NCBI GenBank assembly: GCA_963854835.1
Contig: OY978526.1
Location: 26,649,073-26,713,072 of the forward strand
Direction of reading: 5' to 3'
DNA from: Megamerina dolium
Lineage: Eukaryota; Arthropoda; Insecta; Diptera; Megamerinidae
Length of the DNA stretch: 64,000 nucleotides
Part shown: positions 33,961 through 46,775 of the stretch, piece after piece
Layout of the letters: each line of letters begins with the position of its first letter
How positions within the stretch are numbered: position 1 is the stretch's first letter
Notes under the pieces: model-generated
Databases searched by the model: none
The model's input: the letters and a program-made list of their open reading frames with translations, nothing else
What the model was told of the DNA's origin: nothing
Position numbers and translations under genes: made by a program

Positions 33961-36790
33961 GAAGACTCTTTCAAGTAGTTACCATACAAACAAATGACTA
34001 AAATGAATATATCCTATATTAATGTACTTCTGAACTTGAGTGGAAAATACTATATAATAAAATTCAAAAATAATTGCCAGTTCTAAGACAAAAAGTTAAA
34101 TATTAAAATTTAACAAATAAATATATACATCAATTACAAAAGAGTGACTATCTTTTAACGTTTTAAAACATTACTTATGACAATTATGATTCCTCTTAAA
34201 TATCTAAAATTATCAAATAAAAGTTCAAAGCTCTATAAAATATAATTTTGCCAAAATATTTCTATATAAAATGGAAAAATGGAAAAAGAAAACAAACAAA
34301 AAACCAATAAGAGAAACCAAACAAACAAGACATCAGCAGCAAAAGTAATTTTAAAACTTAAATTGCACATTTCATTATATATACGAGTGTATACAGACAT
34401 CCACAACGACCTCTATAATTGTGACTAACAGATGCTATACATAATAAATGGAAAGAGCAGACAGCAAAAAAAACAACGACATACTATAAAGAGCAAAAAT
34501 ATTCAAATTTAAAGAAACAAAAAAGCAGAAAAACCAAAACCAAAAAAAAAAATATAAAATAAAGAAGCACACACACATACGTATACATCCAAACAACCGT
34601 GAGAAAAATGTACAAATCATGAAAATATCCTTGACATTAGTCATGGGAAAATTTAATTTTCCCACCAACACAGAAATACACACACACACACGCAAACATG
34701 CACGTAAAAAGTTCTCATTGCATTAGACATGAGGATTATGCCACCTAAAAATATGCAATGAATAATTTTCCATTTTATTTTTATATACACAAGAGAATAA
34801 TAAAGCAGTGATAGCAGCAACATTTGACTTGGCAGAGGACATTAAACTTGGGTTGCCTAGAAATTGAGAGCTAACTTCAAAATGAGAGGCACAGAGAGTG
34901 CGACCAACAACATGCGCACAAGGAACCTATTGACAAGCCTACAGACATCTCACACACATGACTGCTCATAGGGACCTTTACCAACCAATACACGCGTACC
35001 AAAGTCAATGTGCCCAAAAGCTTTACAGAAAAAGCTCCAATTTTTTTCATAAGAAAATTACAGACACAACATTGTCTATGCAGATAGGCGGCGGCGGCGG
35101 TGACAGGCACAAAAACAGCACCGACGACATCACGTGCTGAATTAATGAATGAAGTGTCGGAATGAGTACGAGACGAGAATGCAATGTATGCACAGCAGCA
35201 GCAGAGTGAGTTCGAAGCCTTACTCTCTACTACTTACATTGCGTGCCTACGTGTAGGTAGTCATATATCTCATAAAATCATATGCCGGCTGTTTGAATTT
35301 TGTATGTATACATTTAAACGTGTGTGTGTATCTGGAGTCGGCGCAACAAATACGACCATGACCGTCATGATAATGGCCATCATATTTTGATGCATACTCA
35401 CCACAGTCTTTGAGTATGTATGTATTGTGGTATACAGAAAATGCCCGCTGTTCTGTGCTTGCATTTACCCTGGCGCCCTTGCTGATGTGGCATTATTGAT
35501 GAAGGCAATGGCATATTCGAGGCTTATTAAATGCATGTACACAACGTACACAGCGTAGACAAAACACAGACAGACAAGAGAGAGAAAGAGACCGCAATGA
35601 AAGCGAGAAAAACAATGACAGATGAAGCTCCTATAGGTAGTATTCAGTATAAAGTCGTCGCAGTACAACGACATTATCGTCGTCACCTGCCTACCTACAT
35701 CAATAATAATATCGAAAAAGCTTTAATTTTATTTCATTGCCATGTATTGTATGTAATGGGAAAATGTTAATAAACTCTGAGGCAAGTGCGTGTCTTTTCT
35801 GCTGCATAATTTTAGGCGCTTCGGCACAAGTGCGTACGTCTCATAGTAGATATCATTTCGAGGAAGAATAGAATATTAAAAGTATTCGTTCGTACGTTAC
35901 AAGAGGACGAACATAGAACTATGACCTTGCCCTTGAGTGTGTGTGTGTGTGTGCGCGCGTGTAGGTGTCAACTCGTACTTTGCGTACGCATATCCTTTGG
36001 GAGACGAAATATTTCAACAATGTTTGCTATGCAGACCTTGTATGTGTGTGTTGTACACTACTGCTTGAAATTGCTTGCTATGATTACATACTATTATTTT
36101 ATCTTAATGTTTATGTGTTTCTATTATTGAAATAAACGTTCGTGAGAATATTTTCAAGAATTTTTTTTTTTTCTTTTTAATACGGCCTTCTTTCTTTTTA
36201 CGAGCATATACAAAGTGTACGCCAAATGGCAAGTGGGCGTTTGTAAATGGGAATATGCTTTTCTCGTATACTTTGTATACTCGTACTGATTGTTAAGAAA
36301 TTCTTTGGAAAATTCTATGTCCTCCATACACATACTCGTACATACAATTACAATGCGTTTTATGACTATATTTTATGTATTTGTACGTGTGTGTGTGTGT
36401 GCCTTTCTGTAAGAAATATTACTAAAACAACTCTTCAGGCGGCAGGCTTTAGTGCAATTTTACACAACATTATTATCATTATTATTACTACGTTGGAGGA
36501 GAGACATTTATTTTACAGGGTTTTTGAACTTGAGACAAGCACCAAATAACACTTAAATGCCACCACCGTCAACTAAATAGTGAGATTTCAGTACAACTGC
36601 CTGTCTGCTTGCCTACCTTTTGGATTGTGTGTGTGTGTGTGTATGTGTGTGTGTGTGTATGTGTGTGTGTGTGTGCGCATTAAAGCATTAAATTTGTTTT
36701 CAATTGCATGTTACGTATACGCAATGTTGAATAGTCAAACAACTCGTGGGAAAAATGATTTTAAATTTAAATTATATATATTGTAAATGC

Positions 36791-36845
<55 letters not shown>

Positions 36846-37090
36846 ATATTCCAAAGTGTCATCAAGTGAAAAAAGGTTATTTGCTTTGCTTTGATTTGTT
36901 TTGTCTAAAAGGCAAAGTATAAGAAAGGCAATTTAAATTTCTACAGAGTTCAATAGTAGGAGGGTTGGTCGAAAAGTTTAAGAAATTGGAAATACAGAAA
37001 AAAAATAAACTACAGCAGAATGGATTTATATTTTTTTCAAGTATTTTTCTTCACATTCGATGAATTGCTAGTTTTTAAGGCTTCGACGGT
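33961..37090. other. AT-rich noncoding stretch with several microsatellites
   Basis: GT tracts near 35938-35953, 36386-36401 and 36626-36676, and CAA repeats at 36790-36843. Cysteine/valine-rich open frames here are microsatellite translation. No gene supported. Confidence 0.45.
36790..36843. repeat. (CAA)n microsatellite, about 18 units
   Basis: Perfect run; the longest triplet repeat in the window. Confidence 0.95.
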
Positions 37091-37094
37091 TACT

Positions 37095-37660
37095 TTATGA
37101 GTGTTACACTCACATTCAGGTTAGGCTATTCTGCCTCACGCACAAAATCGGATCACAAATAGACCTTCAAGGGTCCCTAGTGATACCAGAACGTCTAGAC
37201 CCTACTTATGAGTTGTTGAGATCTTTAAGAATTTGAATTTTCCTCGACAATTTCATTAGCTTGACGAGAATCGTTAATTAGATCGTTTAACGCGACATTC
37301 AGGCTAAGCGAAGCGGCACTATCAAACACCTTTCAAGGATACCGGGATCCTATTGAGAAATCCACACAGTCCACTGGCGTTAATTATGCGGTCTAGCAAG
37401 AATGCGTTCACAACGGACTAAGAGTGTAACGACGGAATAACGGGCTCACAGCTCAACACTCATACGGTTTTTATGGTTCGACCAAATTAGATGGAATCCA
37501 ACGAGCCCACAGCTCTCCGTCATGTAAAATATAACGACATATTACATCATGAATGACCTTCCTCCAATAGTACTCTCACGATGTCGTTTGGTTTTTGGAA
37601 CAACTGCACGATTTTGGAGGACTTTCGCGAAATCGGTTAATGTTGCATGAATTAATGAAA
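37095..37660 (-). repeat. Unassigned GC-richer tract, probably transposon-derived
   Basis: 'CAGGTTAGGCTATTCTGCC' and 'CCCTAGTGATACCAGAACG' resemble, in order, the reverse of the SINE tail region (AGGTTAGGTTA, ATTGTGATACCACCGAG). The following 400 bp is distinctly less AT-rich than its surroundings and has no long frame. A related SINE or LINE 3' end is likely, but no boundary can be set. Confidence 0.35.
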
Positions 37661-38545
37661 AAAAAAAAATGTATACATTATTGCAAACAATTTCATGTCT
37701 AGTCCCGGAGGTATTGCCGAATTTCCGAAACTTATCGTAGTAAAATATTCATCAGGCTCGGTCATTATTCTATAAATATTTAAATATTGATTTGTGTGAA
37801 GCTCATGTTAAATTGACTTTGAAAATTTTGTTTCTTTCACATCACTGCACGCAAATATCTACATACTCGTATACAGTATACAAGTGGCTTCATATCCCAA
37901 TGTGAATTTTATTGTTTTCAAAAGCAAAACAGTAGTAGTAACATCGGCAACAGCCGTATGGATACTTATGTATATAACTATACATATATTTCATATACAA
38001 GTTGGGGTCAGTGAAACTTGAATTGGTTGCTTATGCTTCTTCTCATCCAACAGTCAGACGTATGACTTGAAAAAACTTTATTCAAAATCATAATGATTTT
38101 GGTATCATCGTATATACTTGGTATTAAATATTAATGGACAATTGTGATGGTGGCTAAATTCAAATTTAATAGAGAATAAATTATTAAAACTGTTTTTAAG
38201 ACTTTAATTAATCCATTGCAGATGAAATGTTAGTTAGAAATTACTTTTGAAACATATGTATTGGTATTAAATCATAAAAAATTTACTATTACTAGTCTTT
38301 AAAGATGTTTAATACATACATAAAAATTTAATAAATTCTTTTTTGCTTAAAACGAAAGTTTCGTAATAAAATTCTAGTGTACGAATATGTTTGCGTGCGT
38401 ACGCAAAGAAAATTGAAAAAGTGTCTTTAGTTTAATATCGAATAAATGACTATAACAATGACAATAACGATGATTACGACAACGACAACGAAAACACAAT
38501 AGCATAACCAATATGTTATGGTAAAAAAAGGAAAATAGAACTCAC
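37661..38545. other. AT-rich noncoding stretch
   Basis: Nothing assignable. Confidence 0.45.
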
Positions 38546-38600
38546 CTATCTCACAGCGTATAGATAGGAATGAAGCAACTCTACTACCGTACACAGCCAA
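38546..38600 (-). CDS. Candidate short exon or alternative first exon
   Basis: On the minus strand CGTTCCGTTCAGTAG precedes the segment and a good donor, ATAG|GTGAGTT, ends it. Taken as an internal exon it is 55 bases and is open in phase 0 (LAVYGSRVASFLSIRCEI plus one base), which fits the phase-0 exit of the exon at 62425-62521. Alternatively TTCAGT is an initiator and this is an untranslated first exon of a shorter transcript. The pyrimidine tract is weak, so both readings are uncertain. Confidence 0.25.
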
Positions 38601-39848
38601 CTACTGAACGGAACGAACTAAACGAGTATCAAATCTCATCACACAACCAATAATGACGTTAATAAAATAAAGCTTAAAGTATTACATACATTTGATAGAA
38701 TTCGTTGCAGTAGCAACTTGCGTATATCGGGGGCAGGATATACACTTTTTCAGTTACAGCATAAGGTGCATTATCATCATCATCCCAATCGACGAAGAAG
38801 AAGAACGACGACGACAGAATAATGTTTTCGGGCGATATGTTGTTAGATGACACAAAACAGATTTTCACCAGAGCAACATGTTTCTTGTATGCAACTCCCC
38901 TCCTAACCTCCAACCACGCTCAACACTCAAATAGTAAAATAAACCAGTAATGTATTGTAAGTAGTATAATACCATCATCATCAGTAGTTGGTGTAAAATT
39001 ATATATTTTTTTCCTCTTTGGTAAAAAAATTTATAATATTCCTACACTACTCAGTTGAATGTTTTTTATCGATATTAAGTGGCAAATAAATTGGCTATAA
39101 GCTTATATACTACACATAATATTTTCCTCCTCCATTTGATTACAATAAATAGTATCTTCTCTACATCACCTTAATGTTGGGGAGGGGAAATAATGAGACC
39201 ATTAGAATGTCTTTTTATAATGTGTTCTGTGTTGCCATGTCTCTTTTTTTTTTGGAGGATATCACATAACATTATTTTAAAACTTACGCTTTATCATATG
39301 CATACTCTAATATCACCACATGTGTGCAGCATCAGCAGTAGCAGTAGCAGTAGCAAGTAAAAAGTCATTATTGATAAGTTCAAAATTAGTTTTAGTTTCT
39401 TTTTCCTTTGTTGGATAATAGTTATTGACAGTAATTTGCAATAGAGATCATTAGCAATGTGATAAGTGCAATGGCCAATAATATTTTGTTATACTAGCGG
39501 GTGTTTTTTAGTAGTATAAAACCTGCCATAGACGTCTGTCAAAGCAGGCTTAAAGTTCTAAAAAGTTTGACAAGTTTTACAGACATACAAAGGTGACAGT
39601 TGATTTCGAGATAAAAAATATTTACTCGTTAGTCATCAGAAAGATGAAATGAATTCACCAACACAAATGAAACTCCCGATCGACTAATATTTGGCCGAAT
39701 TTAAAAGAGATTACACCAAATCTGTAACTTTGTGCTTAATTTGATATTGCGGATTCATTAACTTGACAGCTTTCTATCAAAAAATTTAAATTGTTTCTTC
39801 CGAACTGTACTTCGACAGTTTTTTGGAAATAAGTGCGATTTGAAAATT
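38601..39848. other. AT-rich noncoding stretch
   Basis: GAAGAAGAAG/GACGACGAC run at 38795-38815 gives acidic or polar shadow frames. No gene supported. Confidence 0.45.
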
Positions 39849-39988
39849 TTGGAGACTTTTCAAAAACTCTACAAAATTGGAGACTTTCCAAAAACTCTCC
39901 AAAATTGGATACTTTTCAAAAAACCTCAGAAAATTGAGATTTTCCAACAACTCTCGAAATTTGAACTTTTTCAAAAAACTCTCCAAAA
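39849..39988. repeat. Five tandem copies of a 28-bp unit
   Basis: Unit TTGGAGACTTTTCAAAAACT followed by CTCCAAAA, period 27-29 bp. Copies diverge towards the right end. The 66-codon minus-strand frame over it is a repeat translation, not a gene. Confidence 0.9.
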
Positions 39989-41934
39989 TTAAATTTCAAA
40001 TCAGTGACGCTTTTTAAACATATCACTTAAATATTCAGCCTTTGAGTAAAGGAAAACTTGCTTGAACGACTTGTAAGGACTTTCAAGAACTCTACAAATG
40101 TGAAGAAATTTTTTTCTTTTGCAACAAAACTTAATTTTCACATTAAAATATTTAAAGTCCATCATCGAAACATATTAAAAATACATTCCTATTCCCTACG
40201 GAGAATTTATGATGAAATGTTCACGTCGTAACCAAAAATTTTTCCCAAAAAATGAACAACACAGCAAACAATGTATTGTATGAGTACAAATGTTCTTACA
40301 TATAAATGAAATATGATAAATGACTGTTGGTAATTAAAGTGTCTGCTTGTGGCGAGAAAAATGAGACAAGCCAAAAGAAAGAAAGCAAAAAAAAGCCGAG
40401 TATTTTGATATTGCCACTACTATGGTTGGTTACAGCTTGCTACTTACTACTGTCATTACAAGTAGTAAATTGCATTTTCTTTAAACCAAAAAAAAAAGTG
40501 TATATATAACATATTATTGTACACAAAGCTATGTATAACAATAAAGAGAAAATCATAAATATTTCAAATATTTATGAACGAAAAAAAGAAACGTAGGAGA
40601 AGAGAACACCACTTTACGGCAATTGCTACAAGCAGTTGCAAGTATGTAGGTACTGAAAATATAACATAAAAGCTTAAATGCCATTAAGAAACTGCTTGAA
40701 CGTACGTTGGAATATGCAAGCAATACAAGCAGTATGAAAGTTAATAACAAGTATGTATTCTTTGCCTGATGTTTAGGAGGAAATTGGAGGAGAAACCTTT
40801 TACCTTTCACCCATTCTCTCGCATTTAGTTGGCAGGAAATATGTATTGTATCCGTTTGTTATTTTGTTACTCTTTTTTGTTGTTGTTGTTGTTGTGGTTA
40901 CAAGGACACTCTTACTACAAAATTCATTTTCAACATTATTTATTTCATTTCATTTAGACTTTCTTCCTTGCCACCAACACCACTTTACTTTGTTGCGTGT
41001 CTGCACGTTAAACTTCTTTTTGTCATGTCTCAAAAAATAAAACCAGCATTATATTCACATCAATGTATGTAGTAGTCGTGTGTTATTTAAAGGAAAGAAA
41101 GCCACAATGTTGTTGCATTTGTGGTGCATTTGAAAGAAGTGTAAAAATGTACAAATTTTGTGGCATGCCAGCGTGTTATTATTACATATTTCAATGCACT
41201 CGATGTATACACAAATTTAAAATAATAAAACAATGTCAACTTAAGAAATAGAAATTGGCACTTGAAACTTTCTGCAATAATTCTAAACATACCTCATACC
41301 CAATATATTCAAAGTAATTAAGTAATAAACAATTGAGATTTTATGAAAAGCAATGAGAACACACACAAAACAAATAAATGGGTGAGGCATTTAATTATCT
41401 CACGACTATATAAAAAAAATTCTATTTTTAAATACGCAAAAAAAAATTGCATCGCTTCATTTCTCCTTCTCTTCTCTGCTGTTTATGTCATTCAACTTAA
41501 TCGTGAACATTAATTACATTTATATTGTAGTACATAAATTTTCATATCGTTGTATGTACATGCAAACAATATTCGTGAATTTGTAAAAAAAAACAATAAA
41601 TTCACATTACATTACAGAGATCATAAAAAATGTAATATTTTATTTTATTACCATTTCAATAAATAGTTGACCTAGTTCTACGTTAATTAAATGCATACCT
41701 ACTTTTAAAACAGATTACTTAGTATACGTGTGTGTGAGTTTGTTGCATAAACGCAATTATAAATATGCAGTACAATTGGGTGCGAAGGAAAAATACAACA
41801 ATAAATTGCAAGTGCAATTTTCCTCAATAGAACAGCATCATAGACGACTACTGCTTTCAAATGACAACACTCTGGAAATATTAATAATCCTTTAAGATAC
41901 TCAAACGATACGTATGAGACTTCGAATAAAATTA
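39989..41934. other. AT-rich noncoding stretch
   Basis: TTG repeat at 40867-40893; no assignable feature. Confidence 0.45.
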
Positions 41935-42176
41935 ATATCGAAATATTTTTTCTTTCGAACGGTACGGCAATTGGCAATTCTTCCGGAAGCAACAATTTGT
42001 CATGAAAAAGCTTCTGAACGAGCTCCGTGACAAAGCTAAGAAAATGTGACGTCACAAGGGTTCTACCATTCGGAACCGGCTAATATAAGATATACCTTCC
42101 AATACTGTCCGAAACTGGAAGGAAAACTCAGTGAAAGCGTACTTCGGGGCCTATAAATACCACATGCAGATTAACA
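41935..42176 (+). mobile_element. SINE copy lacking its tRNA head, short 3' type
   Basis: Starts at 'ATATCGAAATATTTTTTCTT' in the body and continues through 'TCGGAACCGGCTAATATAAG' to 'TACTTCGGGGCCTATAAATA' and CCACAT. The 3' end matches the copy at 8568-8852, not the CCTAACCTAA type. Confidence 0.85.
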
Positions 42177-42664
42177 TCATGGTAGAAAATAAATTTGGAC
42201 AACTTGACCGAGCCAAGATCACTATTTAGAGTAGCTTCCAAACAAATTCACGAAATATTTTTTATGTTTTAAACCAGAACAAAACGAAATGTATCGCCTG
42301 GAACAATTATATTTGGTACGTACTACGGTTTAGTATTAAAGAAGGACCTCTCTCCTATATTACAGGTTATAAATAAGTACACCTAGACCATGTTATGGTT
42401 TGAAGAATTAGAATTTAATTGCTAAAACAAATGAAAACTCTCACTGCGGATCACTAACGATAATAACTGACCAAAGTGAATGAAGTGTTAACAGTAAACG
42501 CTTGATATATGTGAAAAGGTGCGATAGAGCCATTTTTCAAAACGATAATATTCCGGGTTGCAATAAAAAACCACAATTTCTCTATAAACATGTGAAAAGG
42601 TTGAAAAAATAAGAGATCTGCTTTTAGAAAAATTTAATTTAAAATATTGAATAAAATAACATAT
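42177..42664. other. AT-rich noncoding stretch
   Basis: Nothing assignable. Confidence 0.45.
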
Positions 42665-42908
42665 TGCAAAATTGCAAAAATTTAAATTATGAAAAAAAAA
42701 TGCCATATTGCAAAATTGCAAAAATTTGAAACCAACAATTTTAATGCATTAAAAATATTGTACTACTACTACCATAAAGGACCATAAACAAGAAAAATCT
42801 GCAAAATTGCACAAATTTGAATTAGGAAAAAAAAAACCCCAAAAATTTTAATGCATTAAAAATATTGTACTATTATTATCATAAAAGACCACAAACGAGA
42901 AAAATCTG
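42665..42908. repeat. Two and a half tandem units, ~92-107 bp
   Basis: GCAAAATTGCAAAAATTT recurs at 42666, 42709 and 42801, and the last two units share 'TTTTAATGCATTAAAAATAT' and 'AAACGAGAAAAATCT' (or one-base variants). A local duplication. Confidence 0.85.
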
Positions 42909-44431
42909 CATTAATTAAACAACAAGAACATCAACAATGACAAAAAAATTCAAATAAAAACCCAGTTGCGAGTAGTGATGAGAAAAATTTTGTCATCACT
43001 ACATATAAATTAAGCAATTTATTTTAATTAACAACATTTGGAATAAATGTTTGTCTTTTCGCTCCCTCTATCACTGTCTTATTTTCAAGTTGATAATTCA
43101 TTTTACGCCTTCATGAGCGCGCTTCATTACGCGCAAAACTTAATGACAATTTGTAGTATAAATCAAGCAACAAGAAGCAAGAGCAAGAAGCAAATATCAA
43201 CTAGTAGCTTTGCTTGCAATGATGAAATATAAATTTTCAACAATGCATGAAATCGAAAAGTTTGCGTTGGGTTACTACTAGTGGTGGTGAATTTTTGGAA
43301 TACACACACATACGATACACACACTTAACTACTAGCAAATCTTGATATTTTTGCAATACGCTTAAGGCGATTGAGAATGATATGTATTGCTGACAATTTT
43401 TTCGGATGGCGCTGTAAAAAAGAAATTTCATAATAATATACAATATGTAGTACAAGTTTCATAATATTAATTGAATTTCTTTAGCACATTCATATATACA
43501 ATTTCATACAACAACAGTGTATGATATAAAGAGACCAATAAATCTGTCTTGTGACATAACAAATAACAAATAGAAGATGTATACAAAAACAAAAAATAAA
43601 ACAAAAATAATGGAAACAAGTAATTTCAACCACATGTATTGTATATTTTCATTCTTTTTTATCCAAAATAATATTAATCTGCCATATGTTTAGTGAAATT
43701 TTTGAATATAGAGAGCAAGCAACATATATACATATGTATATAAACATTTTTTTTATAAACATATGCAAGTACGTATTTTGTATACATTTAGGTACTATGC
43801 ATATGTACTCGTATATACGAGTATGATCGCCACAGATGGAAAAATAATAATGCAAAAAATTTAAAAAAAAAACATATACTTTTTTAAATAATATTAACTC
43901 AACATACATATTGTATGTAAAAAATAATTCAAGTCAATATAATATTGTGCAACTTCAAAAAGTCTACATCAATATTGCTAGTGTAATGACATTGTAGCTT
44001 GTTTGATACTTTTCAAATGATAATAAATTTAATTAAAATTGATTTAATTCAATCTAATGAACTATGATGAGCTTTTATAATTATGTAGTAATAAGAATTT
44101 CGCAATGTCATACTACAAATCATAAATGCATCGCTGTCAAAGTATAATTAATTGATTTTAATGTAAGCAGATAAGCTGACTGACCGTTGAGTCGAGAATG
44201 CACACAGCTGATGGCTATAAATTAATACGAAAAAACAAAAACGAAAATAAATCACATAATTATTCTATTCTATAGTGGAAAATACCATAGACAATAATCT
44301 TAACATTTCAATTATACGATTTGATATAAAAATTATATTTTGAGTATCATTTTTTCTTTCAGAATTAAAATTTTTTTTTTTTTCATTTTTGTACCAAAAT
44401 AGAAATAATTCTTCATTTCTTTTTCAATTCT

Positions 44432-44471
<40 letters not shown>

Positions 44472-46479
44472 GAAATTCAAACATGTATAAAAATAGTACA
44501 CAACATATGTATGTTAGGATGGGTCAAGTTTTTTACCCGTAGATCATATAGCAGCAGCAATGGATTTCATATGAATTTCGGCTCAACACAATTTGAGAAA
44601 TAGTTCATTCTATCCATTCAAAAAGATGTGTATAATCAAACATTAATTGCTTAATTTAATTGCAATTTGTTGTTGTATGGATATACATACTTATATTATT
44701 TGCTAAAATGTGGTGGGGGGAATCCCAATTAAATCATAGCATCATGCGTAAAAATTTCTAGTATCAATCGCATTCATTTTTATTTTTTTGCTGTACAATT
44801 TCTACACACATCTTTCTTCGTCATACAAATTTACCACACCCTAATATATGTACTACATATGTATGTATACAGCATATAAGTATATATAGATATAATTTAA
44901 GCTAAATCAGGCGTTAAGCTTACGAAGGCAATTGTTTCGGTTCACTTGGATTGGTTTACACAGCAGCACAGAGCAGCAACAGTACAGAGCAGCAGCAACA
45001 GAGCAAAACAAAATCAAAATAATAACAAAAACAAAGGCAATAGCAACAATTTTGTGGTTTGATATGTACGAACGCACAAGCAAATTCAATTAACTCGCTT
45101 GATAAATAAGCAATATGAAATCTCAAAAATTGGCTAAAACGATGAAAATAATTGATGTGAATTTCCTTTACTTTGTTTCACTTTTTCTTTTCATTTATTC
45201 GCTTAGTCAATAAGTCAATATCGATTGGGTTTAAATTTCTTCCATCGTTAATTTTATTATTTAAATTTATGATTGACAATAGGAAAAAAAAAAACAACAA
45301 CAACAACAACAATGTACAACCAACAATGCATTCGCGTTTTTAAATATAAAAATCAATCAACAACGACGACGAAAGCTTTAAAATATACAATAAATTCATG
45401 TTGTCGTGTCGCAGCATTGCAGCAATTAAATTGACCCCATTCATTGTACAAATTGTTGTTGGTTGTTATTATTGTTGTTGTTGTTGCTATTGTTATACAC
45501 ACTAGAATTAATTAAAAAATTGGCATAAAATAATTTTTAATGTCTTCAAATGTGGGTGTTTATGTACTTAAGCTCAATTCCGATCAACAATAATATTCAA
45601 CAGCATTAAACAAAAACAACAAAAAAAACTTCGACGATATTCGTTCATTGTACTCCATGATTTCAACCCATAGAATCAAGAAAAATTCCAAAATTCTGCT
45701 TTATGTACTACAGCAGTGCAAGTTACGTGTACAAGTCCAAGTACATTAAGGTGAGTAGATTTGTATGAAGTGACCACTGCCAATGAATATCGAATTTTTC
45801 ATGATTTTAAGAAGTTTTGCTAAAGAAATCATAGCTCTAAAAACGCTTTTTACACACCAGATTTTGAATAGAAAATGGAATAATAGAAATGTTGGAACAA
45901 GTATGATTACGTGACTCCTCCCTACTTTAGAAACGTATGTACCGTTAGAAAGATCTTGATTTTCGAATTATAAAGCAAGTTTGGTTAAAATTATCCAATC
46001 TGAATTTTTGGCTCATATATCGGAAATGTTTTTTGCATGTACTCGCCGAGATCTTTCTTATCACATTTTTCAAAAAATTCTTTTTTTTACTTATTTTCTA
46101 TTGAAAAATTCGTGTATAAAAGTCGACATCAGAGTTAAAGTTTCTTTAGCAAAATTTCTCAAAATAATTTCAAAAATACAATTTTCACTGGCATTGGTTG
46201 ATACATAAATTTGACTAGCCTTAATGTACATACATATGTGCATATGCAGCAATACAGCAATGAAGAGATTAAATTTCAAGCTGATCGTACTGCTGCCGTC
46301 GTTGTCGTCGTCGGCGTCTTCGTTACTCAATCAACCACAATAAGCACAACGTTCGTAAGAATCACAATTAAAAGTCCAAAAAAAAATGTTGCTGGTAGCG
46401 AGCAGGAGGAGGCAACAATAATAATTTTAATTCTGTAGACCAAGCATGTCCAAGTAAAATATATTCGGAGCCAGGCAGC
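42909..46479. other. AT-rich noncoding stretch
   Basis: A 30-base poly-A lies at 44436-44465 and CAA/TTG patches around 45296-45312 and 45465-45495. The poly-A has no flanking duplication that I can see. No gene supported. Confidence 0.45.
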
Positions 46480-46775
46480 AACAACAACAACAACAACAAC
46501 AAAGGCCCTAAATGAACATTTGGAGAGCTCGTTTTCAAATAATTAAAGATCCGAGATTGTACATTGGAATATGTGACATTCAAGAGCCATTTCTGTATTT
46601 TTGCTGCTACAACAACAACGCTTCCCAAGAATGGACGAGTCTACGTCCCGGAAGCACTCGACCACGCAGTCGACCAAGGTCCACTCACATCCTCAAAATA
46701 CGGAAATGCTTTGTAGGGGAACAAAACAAAACATTTCCGTATTTTTGCTGCTACAACAACAATAACATTCAAAAG
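46480..46775 (-). repeat. Hairpin-bearing dispersed element with GTTGTTGTAGCAGC ends
   Basis: 'GTATTTTTGCTGCTACAACA' occurs twice, at about 46593 and 46740, with a GC-richer middle ('CACTCGACCACGCAGTCGAC'). Between 46698 and 46745 an ATACGGAAATG...CATTTCCGTAT inverted repeat, extended by TTTGT/ACAAA, makes a strong stem-loop. From memory, tephritid genomes hold dispersed repeats of this build; no protein is encoded. Confidence 0.5.

Noticed and set aside
39786..39986. 66-codon minus-strand ORF with FLKKF/FWKVSNF repeats
   Set aside because: Entirely explained by the 28-bp tandem repeat; neighbouring units break the frame.
41063..41251. Cysteine-rich 62-codon plus-strand ORF (CCCICGAFERS...CGMPACYYY)
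   Set aside because: Looks like a small metal-binding protein at first sight, but has no signal peptide, promoter or spacing pattern of a known finger, and the reverse strand is open too.
41281..41330. Third GTATGT junction (GAG|GTATGTTTAG on the minus strand)
   Set aside because: No pyrimidine tract before the AG, so it lacks an acceptor; not a ratchet site.
44436..44465. 30-base poly-A as a retrogene or LINE tail
   Set aside because: No coding remnant upstream and no flanking direct repeat; a simple homopolymer.
45709..45757. Plus-strand microexon: TACTACAG before 'CAGTGCAAGTTACGTGTACA' and AAG|GTGAGTAG after
   Set aside because: Wrong strand for the host gene, weak pyrimidine tract, only 37 bases, and no partner exon; likely chance.
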